A stretch of 33,716 nt of DNA, from NCBI GenBank assembly GCA_022648325.1, contig JALCMG010000018.1, positions 1-33,716 of the forward strand, written 5' to 3'. The notes beneath the pieces are model-generated. The model saw only the letters and a program-made list of their open reading frames with translations, was not told the origin of the DNA and did not search any database. A program made the translations under genes and the position numbers. Positions 1-8,222 of the stretch are shown here, piece by piece (within the stretch, counting starts at the first letter, position 1; each line of letters starts with the position of its first letter). Origin of the DNA: Olsenella sp. (lineage in GTDB: Bacteria; Actinomycetota; Coriobacteriia; Coriobacteriales; Atopobiaceae).

Positions 1-93
1 CTGGTGTTAAGGGCCTAGCCGCCGAGGCGCGCTTGCTCCCGGGGTCGGCCAATCATGCGTGGCGTGTTGTGGCCAGGAGGGGGGTGGTTTCAA

Positions 94-1623
94 ATGGCAG
101 CGTACTGCTCCAAGTGTGGAGCTCCACTCAAGGGAAACGAGAGGTTCTGCGGGTCGTGTGGGGCGTCCGTGGAAGCACCTTCGGAAGAAGGACGGCTGGA
201 GGGGGCTGCTGCCTTCTCTGCTACCAAGAAGAACGGCAAGGCTCAGGTGCTGATTCCGCTCGCGCTTGCCATCCTGACCGTTGTGGTAGTAGCTGTGGTT
301 GTGCTTACACAACAGGGAACCACCTCAACTTCCCCCGCGTCGGAGTCGCAGCCAATCACCCTGAAGTTCGTGACGCCTAACTACGACGAGGAAACTTCCA
401 GCGAGCCCGCCCATGGCGACGGGTGACATCTACACCCTGCCAGAGCCAGTGGATCTTGACACAAAGAGCATGGCCAGCGACGGCGAAGATGCTCCAGAGG
501 TCATCTTTGAGGTGAAGCCCGCATAAGACGTTACCAAAGACGACATCGATGCCGCAAAGGCGGCAGCCCAGGCGAGCGGCTTCGACGCCGATCGCATAGA
601 GGACCTCGCTAACGTGGCGGTGAGGAAACAGACAGCCAGCCTTTACGGCGGGATTCTCGACAACATCAAGAGCGTTGACTTCACTCCAAAGGGCGAGGAC
701 AAGCTCAATCCCCAGTTATACTCGTATGCACTCCAAGACATCAACGGCGATGGGATGCCCGACCTTCTGGTCTCGGCGGACCAAGACAGCGTGCAGCACT
801 ACTGCGTGTGGGTTGGTTCCCCAGATGGCGCGGGGGTGACGCAGGTCGAGGTGCCGGGGGATCTCATGACGAGATGCGGATACGCGAGCTCCCTCCAGTT
901 CCTGCTCACGGGGTCCAACAAGGGCAACGGGCTCCTTCTTTATCAAAGCTTGAATTCTGGCGCGGCTATCCCCTCCACCCAGCGGTATGTCGTAAAGGAC
1001 GGAGCGCTCGTCGCGGACGAGACCTCATTCAGTCGCAGGCGCCAAGCCAGCTTGCACCGGATGTCCTGCAGGAAAGCGTTCAGCTCAAGTTCGTGGACAC
1101 GAGCGACCGCTCTCTGCTGGACTCGTTTGCCAAGGGCGAGGACGCTTCCGAGACGGGCAGCGACGGGGCGGCTCAGCAGCAAGGGCGGTCTTCCCAGTTG
1201 TCAGGCGAGACGAGCGATGACGCCATTTCTGCTGCCAAGGCAAAGGGACTCGTCGTGCTTACCGGCACCGTCCACGTGGTGACGGGGAACGATGCGCTCG
1301 ACCTCTGCGAAGGCCTTGGCGTAACGAGCGCGTCGGACGTTGACTTCATTAGAAAGAACGAAGACGTATACGGCGAGGCTCTTGTCGCTACATACACGAT
1401 CTTCGTTCCTGACGAGCCGCAGGACCTTGCGTGGGAGGAGCCGGGCGAGGGGAAGTCTACCGGCAAGACCTACGTCATCAACCTGCAGGATAGTCTGAGC
1501 TCGTACGATGGCCAGCACGTGACGGCCGCGTTCGACAATAGCGAGGGCACATGGGCTTCCGAGGCCAATCCCTTGGGTAAAAGTCCAACGTGCTCGAGCG
1601 TAGAGGTTCTCAGCGTGGGGTAG
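94..1623 (+). pseudogene. Decayed zinc-ribbon membrane protein gene
   Basis: The ATG at 94 follows a GGAGGGG-type ribosome binding site. It opens a protein with two CxxC knuckles (YCSKCG and FCGSCG), a zinc-ribbon fold, then a membrane segment at roughly residues 50-70. Frame 1 closes at 424-426. Protein-like sequence continues in the +1-shifted frame from about 413, passes an in-frame TAA at 524-526 and includes a calcium-loop-like DINGDGMPDLL motif. At about 1015-1030 it shifts back to the first frame and ends at the TAG at 1621-1623. Two frameshifts and one nonsense codon break what would have been about 510 residues: a cytoplasmic zinc ribbon, one membrane anchor and a large outside domain. 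The product is unknown. Sequencing error could explain one lesion, but three make real decay more likely. Confidence 0.7.
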
Positions 1624-1666
1624 ACGCCGGTTCGCCCCAGGTCCTGGTTCACCAATCGCGCCTGCG

Positions 1667-1689
1667 CCGAGCCCCGCAACGGGGTTCGG
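1667..1689 (+). terminator. Hairpin between the pseudogene and the patatin gene
   Basis: Ten-base arms CCGAGCCCCG and CGGGGTTCGG around a CAA loop (one G-T pair). There is no clear T-run after it, so termination is only possible. A TATAGT at 1698-1703 could be the -10 box of the next gene. Confidence 0.35.
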
Positions 1690-1756
1690 AGCTTCTGTAT
1701 AGTTGAGGAGTCGTGCGACGCGCGGCAGCATGGCGGTACGTATTCGGAGGCGGTCT

Positions 1757-2650
1757 ATGGGCAGCAGCGACAAGCCCGCCCTCGTGCTCGAGGGTGGCGG
1801 CTACAGGGGCATTTTCACGGCCGGTGTTCTCGACGTCCTTCTCGAGAATGGCATTTACACCAGCTCCTTCAAGAGCGTGTGGGGCGTTTCGGCCGGCGCG
1901 CTTAATGCTGTTAGCTATCGCTCGCGGCAGATTGGCCGCACCATGCGCATCATGCTCGCCTTTCGGGACGACCCACGCATGATGTCTCTTCTCTCGCTCG
2001 TGCGCACGGGCAACCTTGCGGGGACCGACTTCATGTACGACGAGGTCCAGAACCACATTGACCCCTGTGACCTGGATGTCTTTGACAAGGACCTCACACC
2101 CATGTTCTTTGTGGCGTCTGACGTGCTCTTTGGCGTGCCGGCCTATCTGCATGTGGAAGGCGAGAAGCTCGACGCCACCAAGGCCCGCGCCTCCGCCTCG
2201 TTGCCGGGCGTCTCGACGATGGTCGAGATAGGTGGCCATCGCTACCTCGATGGTGGCACCACAGACTCGATTCCCTTCGTCGTCGCCATGGGACTTGACG
2301 ACGCACCCGAGGTCCCTGGCACAGAGCCGGCAGATCGCGCCCTCGTTGTGCTCACGCAGGACCGAACCTACATCAAGGATGGCGCCACCGAGCGTGCGGT
2401 GCTGAGGACCCACCGCTACGATGCCTATCCCTACTACGAGCGCGCCCTCTCAACACGCGCGGATCGTTACAACGCACAGCGAGAAGAGCTTGCGGGCCTC
2501 GAGGCCGAAGGTCGCGCCCTGGTGTTAAGGCCGCCCGAGCCAGTGAAGATTCGCACCTCCGAGCACAACGGCGAGCCGCTTCTTCGGCTCTATCTGCAGG
2601 GGCGCCAGGAGGCGACAAACCACCTCGAAGAGATCCGGGCGTTTTTGTAA
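1757..2650 (+). CDS. Patatin-like phospholipase (YjjU type)
   Basis: A 297-residue predicted serine lipid acyl hydrolase. The patatin catalytic elements appear in order: the oxyanion-hole glycine run GGGYRG near residue 12, the nucleophile motif GVSAG near residue 43 and the catalytic Asp in LDGG near residue 166. Serine and aspartate form the dyad in this family. No signal peptide or membrane segment is seen, so it is probably cytoplasmic or membrane-associated. The start was set at the ATG at 1757 because a GGAGGCGG ribosome site lies just upstream; upstream in-frame starts lack one. The sequence after GVSAG (ALNAVSYRSRQ) resembles the bacterial YjjU/YlbK-like patatins. The substrate cannot be read from the sequence. 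It stands alone, with non-coding DNA on both sides. Confidence 0.85.
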   Translation: MGSSDKPALVLEGGGYRGIFTAGVLDVLLENGIYTSSFKSVWGVSAGALNAVSYRSRQIGRTMRIMLAFRDDPRMMSLLSLVRTGNLAGTDFMYDEVQNHIDPCDLDVFDKDLTPMFFVASDVLFGVPAYLHVEGEKLDATKARASASLPGVSTMVEIGGHRYLDGGTTDSIPFVVAMGLDDAPEVPGTEPADRALVVLTQDRTYIKDGATERAVLRTHRYDAYPYYERALSTRADRYNAQREELAGLEAEGRALVLRPPEPVKIRTSEHNGEPLLRLYLQGRQEATNHLEEIRAFL

Positions 2651-3067
2651 GGACAGCCGCGGAAAAGCAAACCAGCCGATGTCATCCAATTCACAACGCC
2701 ATTGTCGAGGTTCACTTTGGGCTAACCCCTGAACCGCCTCCGTCGAATGTGGCCTCTGCTTTGGGGAAGCTCTGGAGTGGCGTGGAGCTTGCAAGGCTGG
2801 ATGTTACGAACGGCAAGACGCGCGATGCTCGCGAGCTGTCCCGAACTCAGAGGAATCGGTTCGGACTTGCCTGGCTGGCCGTTCTGGTCGTGACGGACGA
2901 GTCCTTCTCGCTTGTCAAAATTGTGTGGATAAAAAGCTCGAGAAACAGGGCGCTTGTGGCTGTATACTTTTAAGGCTTTTCCACCCAGAGCCCCGTAACC
3001 TCTGTTTCGAAAGAGCACGGCGGCCTGTCCAGAGGCGGCCATTCAAGATGTGTGTAGGAGGAGTCAA
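2651..3067 (+). other. Intergenic region upstream of rplM
   Basis: 417 bases with no gene I can support. A 74-codon frame at 2749-2973 has no ribosome site and no recognisable motif. TATACT at 2963-2968 is a plausible -10 box for rplM, but no good -35 is seen 16-18 bases upstream. The approximately 100-base leader after it includes GGCCTGTCCAGAGGCGGCC, which could fold. L13 leaders are autoregulatory in other bacteria, but I cannot match a known L13 leader here. Confidence 0.4.
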
Positions 3068-3508
<441 letters not shown>

Positions 3509-3511
3509 CCG

Positions 3512-3907
3512 ATGGCTGACAACACCGTTGTTTATACCGGCACCGGCCGTCGTAAGGAGGCTGTCGCTCGCGTCCGCCTCGTTCCCGGCACCGGCAAGAT
3601 CGTCGTTAACGGCCGCGACGCTGCTCAGTACTTTGGCCGTCAGCAGCTCGTTGACAACGCCGCTGCGCCCCTCCGTCTGACCGAGACCGCCGATTCCTTC
3701 GACATCCTCGCCCGCTGCGATGGCGGCGGCATCAACGGCCAGTCTGGTGCCCTTCGCCTTGGCATCGCCCGCGCGCTTCTCCAGGCCGGCGAGTACCGCG
3801 AGGAGCTCAAGAAGGCTGGCTTCCTCACCCGTGACTCTCGTGCCGTCGAGCGCAAGAAGTACGGTCTCAAGAAGGCCCGCAAGCGCCCGCAGTTCTCGAA
3901 GCGCTAA
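3512..3907 (+). CDS. rpsI: 30S ribosomal protein S9
   Basis: A 131-residue S9 whose C-terminal tail reaches the P-site tRNA. Visible family motifs are [17 protein letters not shown] at the start, [19 protein letters not shown] in the middle, and the basic tail ending [12 protein letters not shown], with the nearly invariant FSKR end. The start ATG lies three bases after the rplM stop and uses a GTGGAGG ribosome site inside the end of rplM, which points to translational coupling. A strong terminator follows at once. Confidence 0.97.
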   Translation: MADNTVVYTGTGRRKEAVARVRLVPGTGKIVVNGRDAAQYFGRQQLVDNAAAPLRLTETADSFDILARCDGGGINGQSGALRLGIARALLQAGEYREELKKAGFLTRDSRAVERKKYGLKKARKRPQFSKR

Positions 3908-3930
3908 GCTTTCTCATCGCTTTGCCCCTT

Positions 3931-3966
3931 ATCGGGATCCGCACGCGTTGCGGGTTCCGATTTTTT
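3931..3966 (+). terminator. Intrinsic terminator of rplM-rpsI
   Basis: Thirteen-base arms ATCGGGATCCGCA and TGCGGGTTCCGAT (mostly paired, with G-T pairs) followed by TTTTTT at 3961-3966. It lies 24 bases after the rpsI stop. Confidence 0.85.
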
Positions 3967-4027
3967 ATGTGGCTGTGATTGCTCCGCGCCTCTCCGCCTC
4001 CTCTTTCCCTCTCCGTCACCCCTCTCC

Positions 4028-4129
4028 GTTCTTTATCGGTTTCTGGGAACTTGGGGGCCATGTCTGGGAAACAGGCGTGGCATTTGCCCAGTTGGGGATA
4101 GCTAGAAATCCCAGAAACCGATAAAGAAC
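4028..4129. repeat. Long hairpin element, TTCTTTATCGG family, copy 1
   Basis: A 102-base element with perfect 21-base inverted ends: GTTCTTTATCGGTTTCTGGGA at 4028-4048 and its reverse complement at 4109-4129. Pairing extends eight more bases outward with one mismatch. A second copy lies at 26805-26885, with the same outer 11 bases and a shared inner block (TTTGCCC-R-GTTGG). It has no coding capacity, so it looks like a MITE or similar non-autonomous hairpin element. It sits between the rpsI terminator and the glmM promoter. Confidence 0.8.
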
Positions 4130-4200
4130 AGAGAGGGAGGGAAGCGGGAGGGCAGTGGAGGAAGAGGAGGAGCGCCCCCCACAGTGCGGTCACAGGCAAC

Positions 4201-4209
4201 TGGTAGAAT
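4201..4209 (+). promoter_or_regulatory. Extended -10 promoter of glmM
   Basis: TGGTAGAAT reads as an extended -10 (TGnTAGAAT). No convincing -35 is seen, which is usual for extended -10 promoters. The predicted start of transcription is about 4216, about 40 bases before the glmM ATG. Confidence 0.5.
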
Positions 4210-4255
4210 CTCACTTATCTGTGCACGACCGGTACCCCGAAACAAGGAGCGAGAA

Positions 4256-5593
4256 ATGAAGTACTTCGGAACCGACGGCTTTAGGGGCAGGGCTAACGAG
4301 GGCCTGGACGTTGACCATGCCTACAAAATCGGACGCTTCGTGGGTTGGTACTATGGCGCCCGCTGCGGCGCTAAGGCTCGCGTGCTCATTGGCAAGGACA
4401 CGCGCCGCTCCAGCTACATGTTCGAGTCCGCGCTGGTCGCAGGCCTGGTTGCCAGCGGTGCCGACGCCTACATGCTGCACGTTATCCCAACTCCTGGCGT
4501 CTCGTACGAGGTCATCGACGGTGGTTTTGACTGCGGCGTCATGATCACCGCGAGCCACAACCCCTTCACGGATAACGGCATCAAGCTCGTCAACCGCGAA
4601 GGCTACAAGATGGATGAGGATGTCCTCGCGCAGGTTGAGGACTACATCGACGACAAGCTCGAGGTGCCTCTCGCCACTGGCGACGCAATCGGCTGCACGG
4701 TCGACTATATGCAGGGCCGCAACCGCTACATCGCGCACCTCATCGCGTCCTGCGGCTTCTCCATGCAAGGCGTTAAGGTGGGCCTGGATTGCGCGAACGG
4801 TGCCGCGTCGAGCGTCGCCCGTCCTGTCTTCGATGCCATGGGCGCCGAGACCCACGTCATCAACAATGCACCTAACGGCTTTAACATCAACGTGGACTGC
4901 GGCTCCACCCACATCCAGCGCCTGCAGGATTTTGTCGTGCGCAACGACCTCGACGTGGGCTTTGCCTATGACGGTGACGCCGACCGCTGCCTTGCCGTGG
5001 ACGAGCGCGGCCGCGTGGTTGACGGCGACCTTATCCTCTACGTGTGCGGCACCTACATGGCCAGGCACGGTCGCCTTGCCAAGAACACCGTGGTGCCCAC
5101 CGTCATGAGCAACTTTGGGTTCTTCAAGGCTCTCGATGCCGCCGGCCTTTCCTACGAGAAGACGGCCGTGGGCGACAAGAACGTGTGGGCCTGCATGATG
5201 GAGAATGGCTACACCCTTGGCGGGGAGCAGTCCGGCCACATCATCTTTGGCGACCTCGAGAAGACCGGCGACGGCATCATGACCAGCCTCCGCATCATGG
5301 AGGTTCTGCGTGCCGAGCGCGAGAAGCTCTCCGAGCTTACGCGTCCCGTCAAGCTTTATCCGCAGCAGCTTGTTAACGTGCGTGTGGCCGACAAGGACGC
5401 CGCCATGGCTGCGCCCGAGGTCAAGGAGGCCGTGGCCGAGGCGGAGAAGTACCTCCACGGCAACGGCCGCGTGCTGGTTCGCGCCTCTGGAACCGAGCCC
5501 TTGGTTCGTGTGCTCGCCGAGGCTCCGGAGGAGAGCCTGTGCCAGGAGGCTAACGCAATAGTCATCAAGGCGCTTGAGCCGCTCAAGGCTTAG
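4256..5593 (+). CDS. glmM: Phosphoglucosamine mutase
   Basis: A 445-residue enzyme converting glucosamine-6-phosphate to glucosamine-1-phosphate, in the UDP-GlcNAc route to peptidoglycan. It opens with the family start KYFGTDGFRG. The phosphoserine loop TASHNP places the catalytic serine at residue 100. The magnesium loop DGDADRC uses Asp 239, 241 and 243, the sugar-binding loop is GEQSGH, and the phosphate-binding loop RASGTEPLVRV is near the C-terminus. The ATG at 4256 is preceded by AAGGAGC at a normal distance; upstream in-frame starts fall before the promoter. It is followed by a terminator and then by glmS, the previous step in the pathway. Confidence 0.96.
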   Translation: MKYFGTDGFRGRANEGLDVDHAYKIGRFVGWYYGARCGAKARVLIGKDTRRSSYMFESALVAGLVASGADAYMLHVIPTPGVSYEVIDGGFDCGVMITASHNPFTDNGIKLVNREGYKMDEDVLAQVEDYIDDKLEVPLATGDAIGCTVDYMQGRNRYIAHLIASCGFSMQGVKVGLDCANGAASSVARPVFDAMGAETHVINNAPNGFNINVDCGSTHIQRLQDFVVRNDLDVGFAYDGDADRCLAVDERGRVVDGDLILYVCGTYMARHGRLAKNTVVPTVMSNFGFFKALDAAGLSYEKTAVGDKNVWACMMENGYTLGGEQSGHIIFGDLEKTGDGIMTSLRIMEVLRAEREKLSELTRPVKLYPQQLVNVRVADKDAAMAAPEVKEAVAEAEKYLHGNGRVLVRASGTEPLVRVLAEAPEESLCQEANAIVIKALEPLKA

Positions 5594-5600
5594 TATATAA

Positions 5601-5645
5601 ACCCACCACGCCGCCATGCCCTGGGCGGGCGGCGTGGTTTCTCTT
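5601..5645 (+). terminator. Intrinsic terminator after glmM
   Basis: CCACGCCGCC (5606-5615) pairs with GGCGGCGTGG (5628-5637). The 3' side runs into TTTCTCTTC, and an A-run precedes the 5' arm. It separates glmM from the glmS operon. Confidence 0.7.
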
Positions 5646-5684
5646 CGTCGATACCAGTTGGACTACGGGGTCACCAGCTGTGGC

Positions 5685-5693
5685 TGATAGACT
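5685..5693 (+). promoter_or_regulatory. Extended -10 promoter of glmS operon
   Basis: TGATAGACT matches the extended -10 form TGnTAnnnT, as at glmM. The leader to the glmS ATG is about 60 bases. I see no glmS ribozyme in the approximately 115 bases between the terminator and glmS, which is too short for the Bacillus-type ribozyme. Confidence 0.45.
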
Positions 5694-5759
5694 CTATGCG
5701 TGCGCCGTCAGAGCGCAGACAATCAAACGTACCGAAATCAATGAGCGAGGGAGCCAACC

Positions 5760-7610
5760 ATGTGCGGAATCGTTGGATACACCGGCAAGAAGCAGGCCGC
5801 TCAGTTCCTTCTTGATGGACTGGCAACGCTTGAGTACCGCGGCTATGACTCGGCGGGCGTCGAGGTTCTCTCGCCCGATGGTGAGCTTCATGGCGTGAAG
5901 TGCGCCGGACGCGTCTCGGTTCTTGCCGATCGCTGCAAGACTGCCAACCTCACCGGTACCACAGGCATTGCGCATACGCGCTGGGCAACGCATGGTGCCC
6001 CCATCGACAAGAATGCCCACCCACACCTGGACTGTACCGGCCGTATTGCCATCGTGCACAACGGCATTATTGAGAACTACCGAGAGCTTCGCAGCTACCT
6101 GGCCCGCAATGGGCACACCTTTGCCTCCGATACGGATTCCGAGGTCGTGGCGCACCTCGTCGAGGACGCCTGGACCGGTCCCTGCAAGGGCGATCTGGTT
6201 GCTGCCGTAAACAACGCCGTGAGCCGCCTTGAGGGTTCTTGGGCGCTTGCCGTTGTGTGTGCCGATGCTCCTGGTCAGCTCGTTGTTGCGCGCAACGGCT
6301 CTCCGCTCGTGGTCGCATCCACGCCCGACGGTGCCTACGCTGCCTCAGACGTCACGCCGCTTGCAAGCGTGACCTCCCACGTGATTCAGCTCGAGAACGG
6401 CCAGGTGGCCCTTCTTGAGCAGTCTGGCAAGGTCACCGTCTATGACTCCGAAGGCACCACCATTGAGCACCCGAGCACCTTCGACATTGACTGGGACGCC
6501 TCTGCGGCTACGCTTGGTGGCTACGCCGACTTCATGGAGAAGGAGATTGCCGAGCAGCCCGAGGCAATTGAGCGTCTGCTCAAGGGCCGTCTTGGCGAGA
6601 AGGGCATCCTTCTCGATGAGCTGCGCATGAGTGAGGAGGAGCTTGCTGCGGTCGACCGCATCTTTATCATCGCCTGCGGCACCTCCTACCACGTTGGGCT
6701 CATTGCGAGAACCCTCATCCAAACCTGGGCGCACGTCCCGGTTGTGTGCGAGTACGCATCTGAGTTCAACTACGAGCAGGACGTCCTTATCACCGACCAT
6801 ACGCTTTGCATGATCATCACGCAGTCTGGCGAGACGGCAGACACCCTCACCGCTGCCCGTCGCATGAAGGGCATGGGCTGCAAGGTCTTCGCCGTGACCA
6901 ACGTCTTGGGCTCCTCGGCCGCACGCGAGTCCGATGGCGTGCTTTACGTGCAGGCCGGCCCAGAGGTTTGCGTGTGCTCCACCAAGGCCTACACGGCGCA
7001 GATGGTCGCCTGCGCGCTCTTTGCGCTGCGTCTGGCACAGGCGAATGGCCACATGGACGCTACCGAGGTGGGCGGCCACTACGCCGACCTCGCCACGCTG
7101 CCCGACCTTATCCGCACCGTGCTTTCGCGCTCCTGGCAGGACAAGCAGGCGGCGACCGTCTTCCGCCGCGCGCACTCCTCACTGTTCCTCGGCCGTGGCG
7201 TCAACTCCACCACTGCCTACGAAGGCGCACTCAAGCTCAAGGAGATTAGCTACCTTCACGCAGAGGCGTACCCTGCAGGTGAGATGAAGCACGGTCCCAT
7301 TGCCCTGCTCGAGCCCGGCTTCCCCGTGGTGGCCATCGTTCCCGAGGATCGCGTGCACGACAAGACCGTCTCAAACATCCAGGAGGTAATCGCCCGTGGC
7401 GCCACCTGCGTGGCCGTTGCCACTGACGGTGACGAGTCTGTAGCGTCGCTCTGCGAGCACGTGCTGTGGATCCCGCCCGTCGAGGACGAGCTTCTCGTGC
7501 CCATTGTGGCTGTCGTTCACCTGCAGGTGCTTGCCCGCTACGTCGCGCGCTCTCGTGGGTGTGATGTGGACAAGCCAAGGAACCTCGCCAAGTCTGTCAC
7601 GGTGGAGTAG
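5760..7610 (+). CDS. glmS: Glutamine-fructose-6-phosphate aminotransferase
   Basis: A 616-residue enzyme making glucosamine-6-phosphate from fructose-6-phosphate and glutamine, the first step to UDP-GlcNAc. The N-terminus MCGIVGYTG leaves Cys at position 1 after Met removal, the nucleophile of class II glutamine amidotransferases. TRWATHG and HNGIIENY follow in the glutaminase domain. Two SIS sugar-isomerase domains occupy the rest (CGTSYHVG, TQSGETADT, then SLFLGRGVN and EAYPAGEMKHGP). The C-terminus DVDKPRNLAKSVTVE is the family's usual end. The length matches the E. coli type (609). It leads a tight run in which acpS starts four bases after its stop. Confidence 0.97.
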   Translation: MCGIVGYTGKKQAAQFLLDGLATLEYRGYDSAGVEVLSPDGELHGVKCAGRVSVLADRCKTANLTGTTGIAHTRWATHGAPIDKNAHPHLDCTGRIAIVHNGIIENYRELRSYLARNGHTFASDTDSEVVAHLVEDAWTGPCKGDLVAAVNNAVSRLEGSWALAVVCADAPGQLVVARNGSPLVVASTPDGAYAASDVTPLASVTSHVIQLENGQVALLEQSGKVTVYDSEGTTIEHPSTFDIDWDASAATLGGYADFMEKEIAEQPEAIERLLKGRLGEKGILLDELRMSEEELAAVDRIFIIACGTSYHVGLIARTLIQTWAHVPVVCEYASEFNYEQDVLITDHTLCMIITQSGETADTLTAARRMKGMGCKVFAVTNVLGSSAARESDGVLYVQAGPEVCVCSTKAYTAQMVACALFALRLAQANGHMDATEVGGHYADLATLPDLIRTVLSRSWQDKQAATVFRRAHSSLFLGRGVNSTTAYEGALKLKEISYLHAEAYPAGEMKHGPIALLEPGFPVVAIVPEDRVHDKTVSNIQEVIARGATCVAVATDGDESVASLCEHVLWIPPVEDELLVPIVAVVHLQVLARYVARSRGCDVDKPRNLAKSVTVE

Positions 7611-7613
7611 CGC

Positions 7614-8216
7614 ATGGCTCTGGCTGGTATTGGCGTTGACATGCTCGAGATTGCGCGCATGGAGCGCACCATGCGCCGAAGGCCTTCGTTTCTCCGTCGC
7701 GTGTTTACGGAGGAGGAACGCGCCTACTGCGACGCGTGTGCACGGCCAGCCGAGCACTATGCGGCGCGCTTTGCTGCGCGTGAGGCCGTCGTCAAGGCAC
7801 TGGGTACAGGCTTCTCTAATGGAGTGGGCTTCTCGGAAGTATCGGTAACCATGGATGCACAGGGAAGGCCTCGTGCACTGCTCACCGGTCGAGCGGCACA
7901 GATTGCCCGTGAGGACGGCGTGCGCGAGGTGGCGCTCTCGCTCTCGTATACGCGAGACGTGGCGGTTGCCAACGCCGTTGCCGTGACCGATGAGGTTCGG
8001 CCACAGCCCGAAGACCGACCTGATCCGGAGCGCGAGCTTGCTGCTTCGTTTCGTGAGGCGCGTTCTGTGTTGGACGAACTCGAGCGGGCGCAAGATGGGA
8101 TAATGGCAGACGTGTCGGGAGAGTGTTCCGTCACCGACACTTATATGAGCCAAGAGGAAGGCGACGCCGGGGGAGCTGCGGACGCGTCCGCGCCGGCCGA
8201 GCCAGCCAAGGAGTAG
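7614..8216 (+). CDS. acpS: Holo-ACP synthase with C-terminal tail
   Basis: Transfers phosphopantetheine from CoA to the serine of apo-acyl carrier protein. The core is residues 1-124: GIGVDMLEIARM holds the Mg-binding Asp9, and RFAAREAVVKALG holds Glu57 and the conserved Lys61. GFSEVSV and the strand LSLSYTRDVAVANAVAV close the fold. AcpS proteins are usually about 120-130 residues; this one is 200. The extra 76 residues are rich in Glu, Asp, Ala and Pro, have no recognisable domain and are probably disordered apart from a short charged helix near residues 137-160. It starts three bases after glmS. The nnr ribosome site (AAGGAG) lies inside its last codons, so the three genes look coupled. 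Confidence 0.92.
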   Translation: MALAGIGVDMLEIARMERTMRRRPSFLRRVFTEEERAYCDACARPAEHYAARFAAREAVVKALGTGFSNGVGFSEVSVTMDAQGRPRALLTGRAAQIAREDGVREVALSLSYTRDVAVANAVAVTDEVRPQPEDRPDPERELAASFREARSVLDELERAQDGIMADVSGECSVTDTYMSQEEGDAGGAADASAPAEPAKE

Positions 8217-8222
8217 AACGAT

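Noticed and set aside
1..18. Open frame ending TAG at 16-18, with CTGGTGTTAAGG also found at 2519-2530
   Set aside because: Only five codons are visible; the 12-base match to the end of the patatin gene is not extended and is probably chance.
2749..2973. 74-codon open frame upstream of rplM
   Set aside because: No ribosome site, no recognisable motif, and it overlaps the probable rplM promoter.
5646..5759. Possible glmS ribozyme
   Set aside because: The leader after the terminator is only about 115 bases and lacks the expected pseudoknot sequence around the cleavage site.
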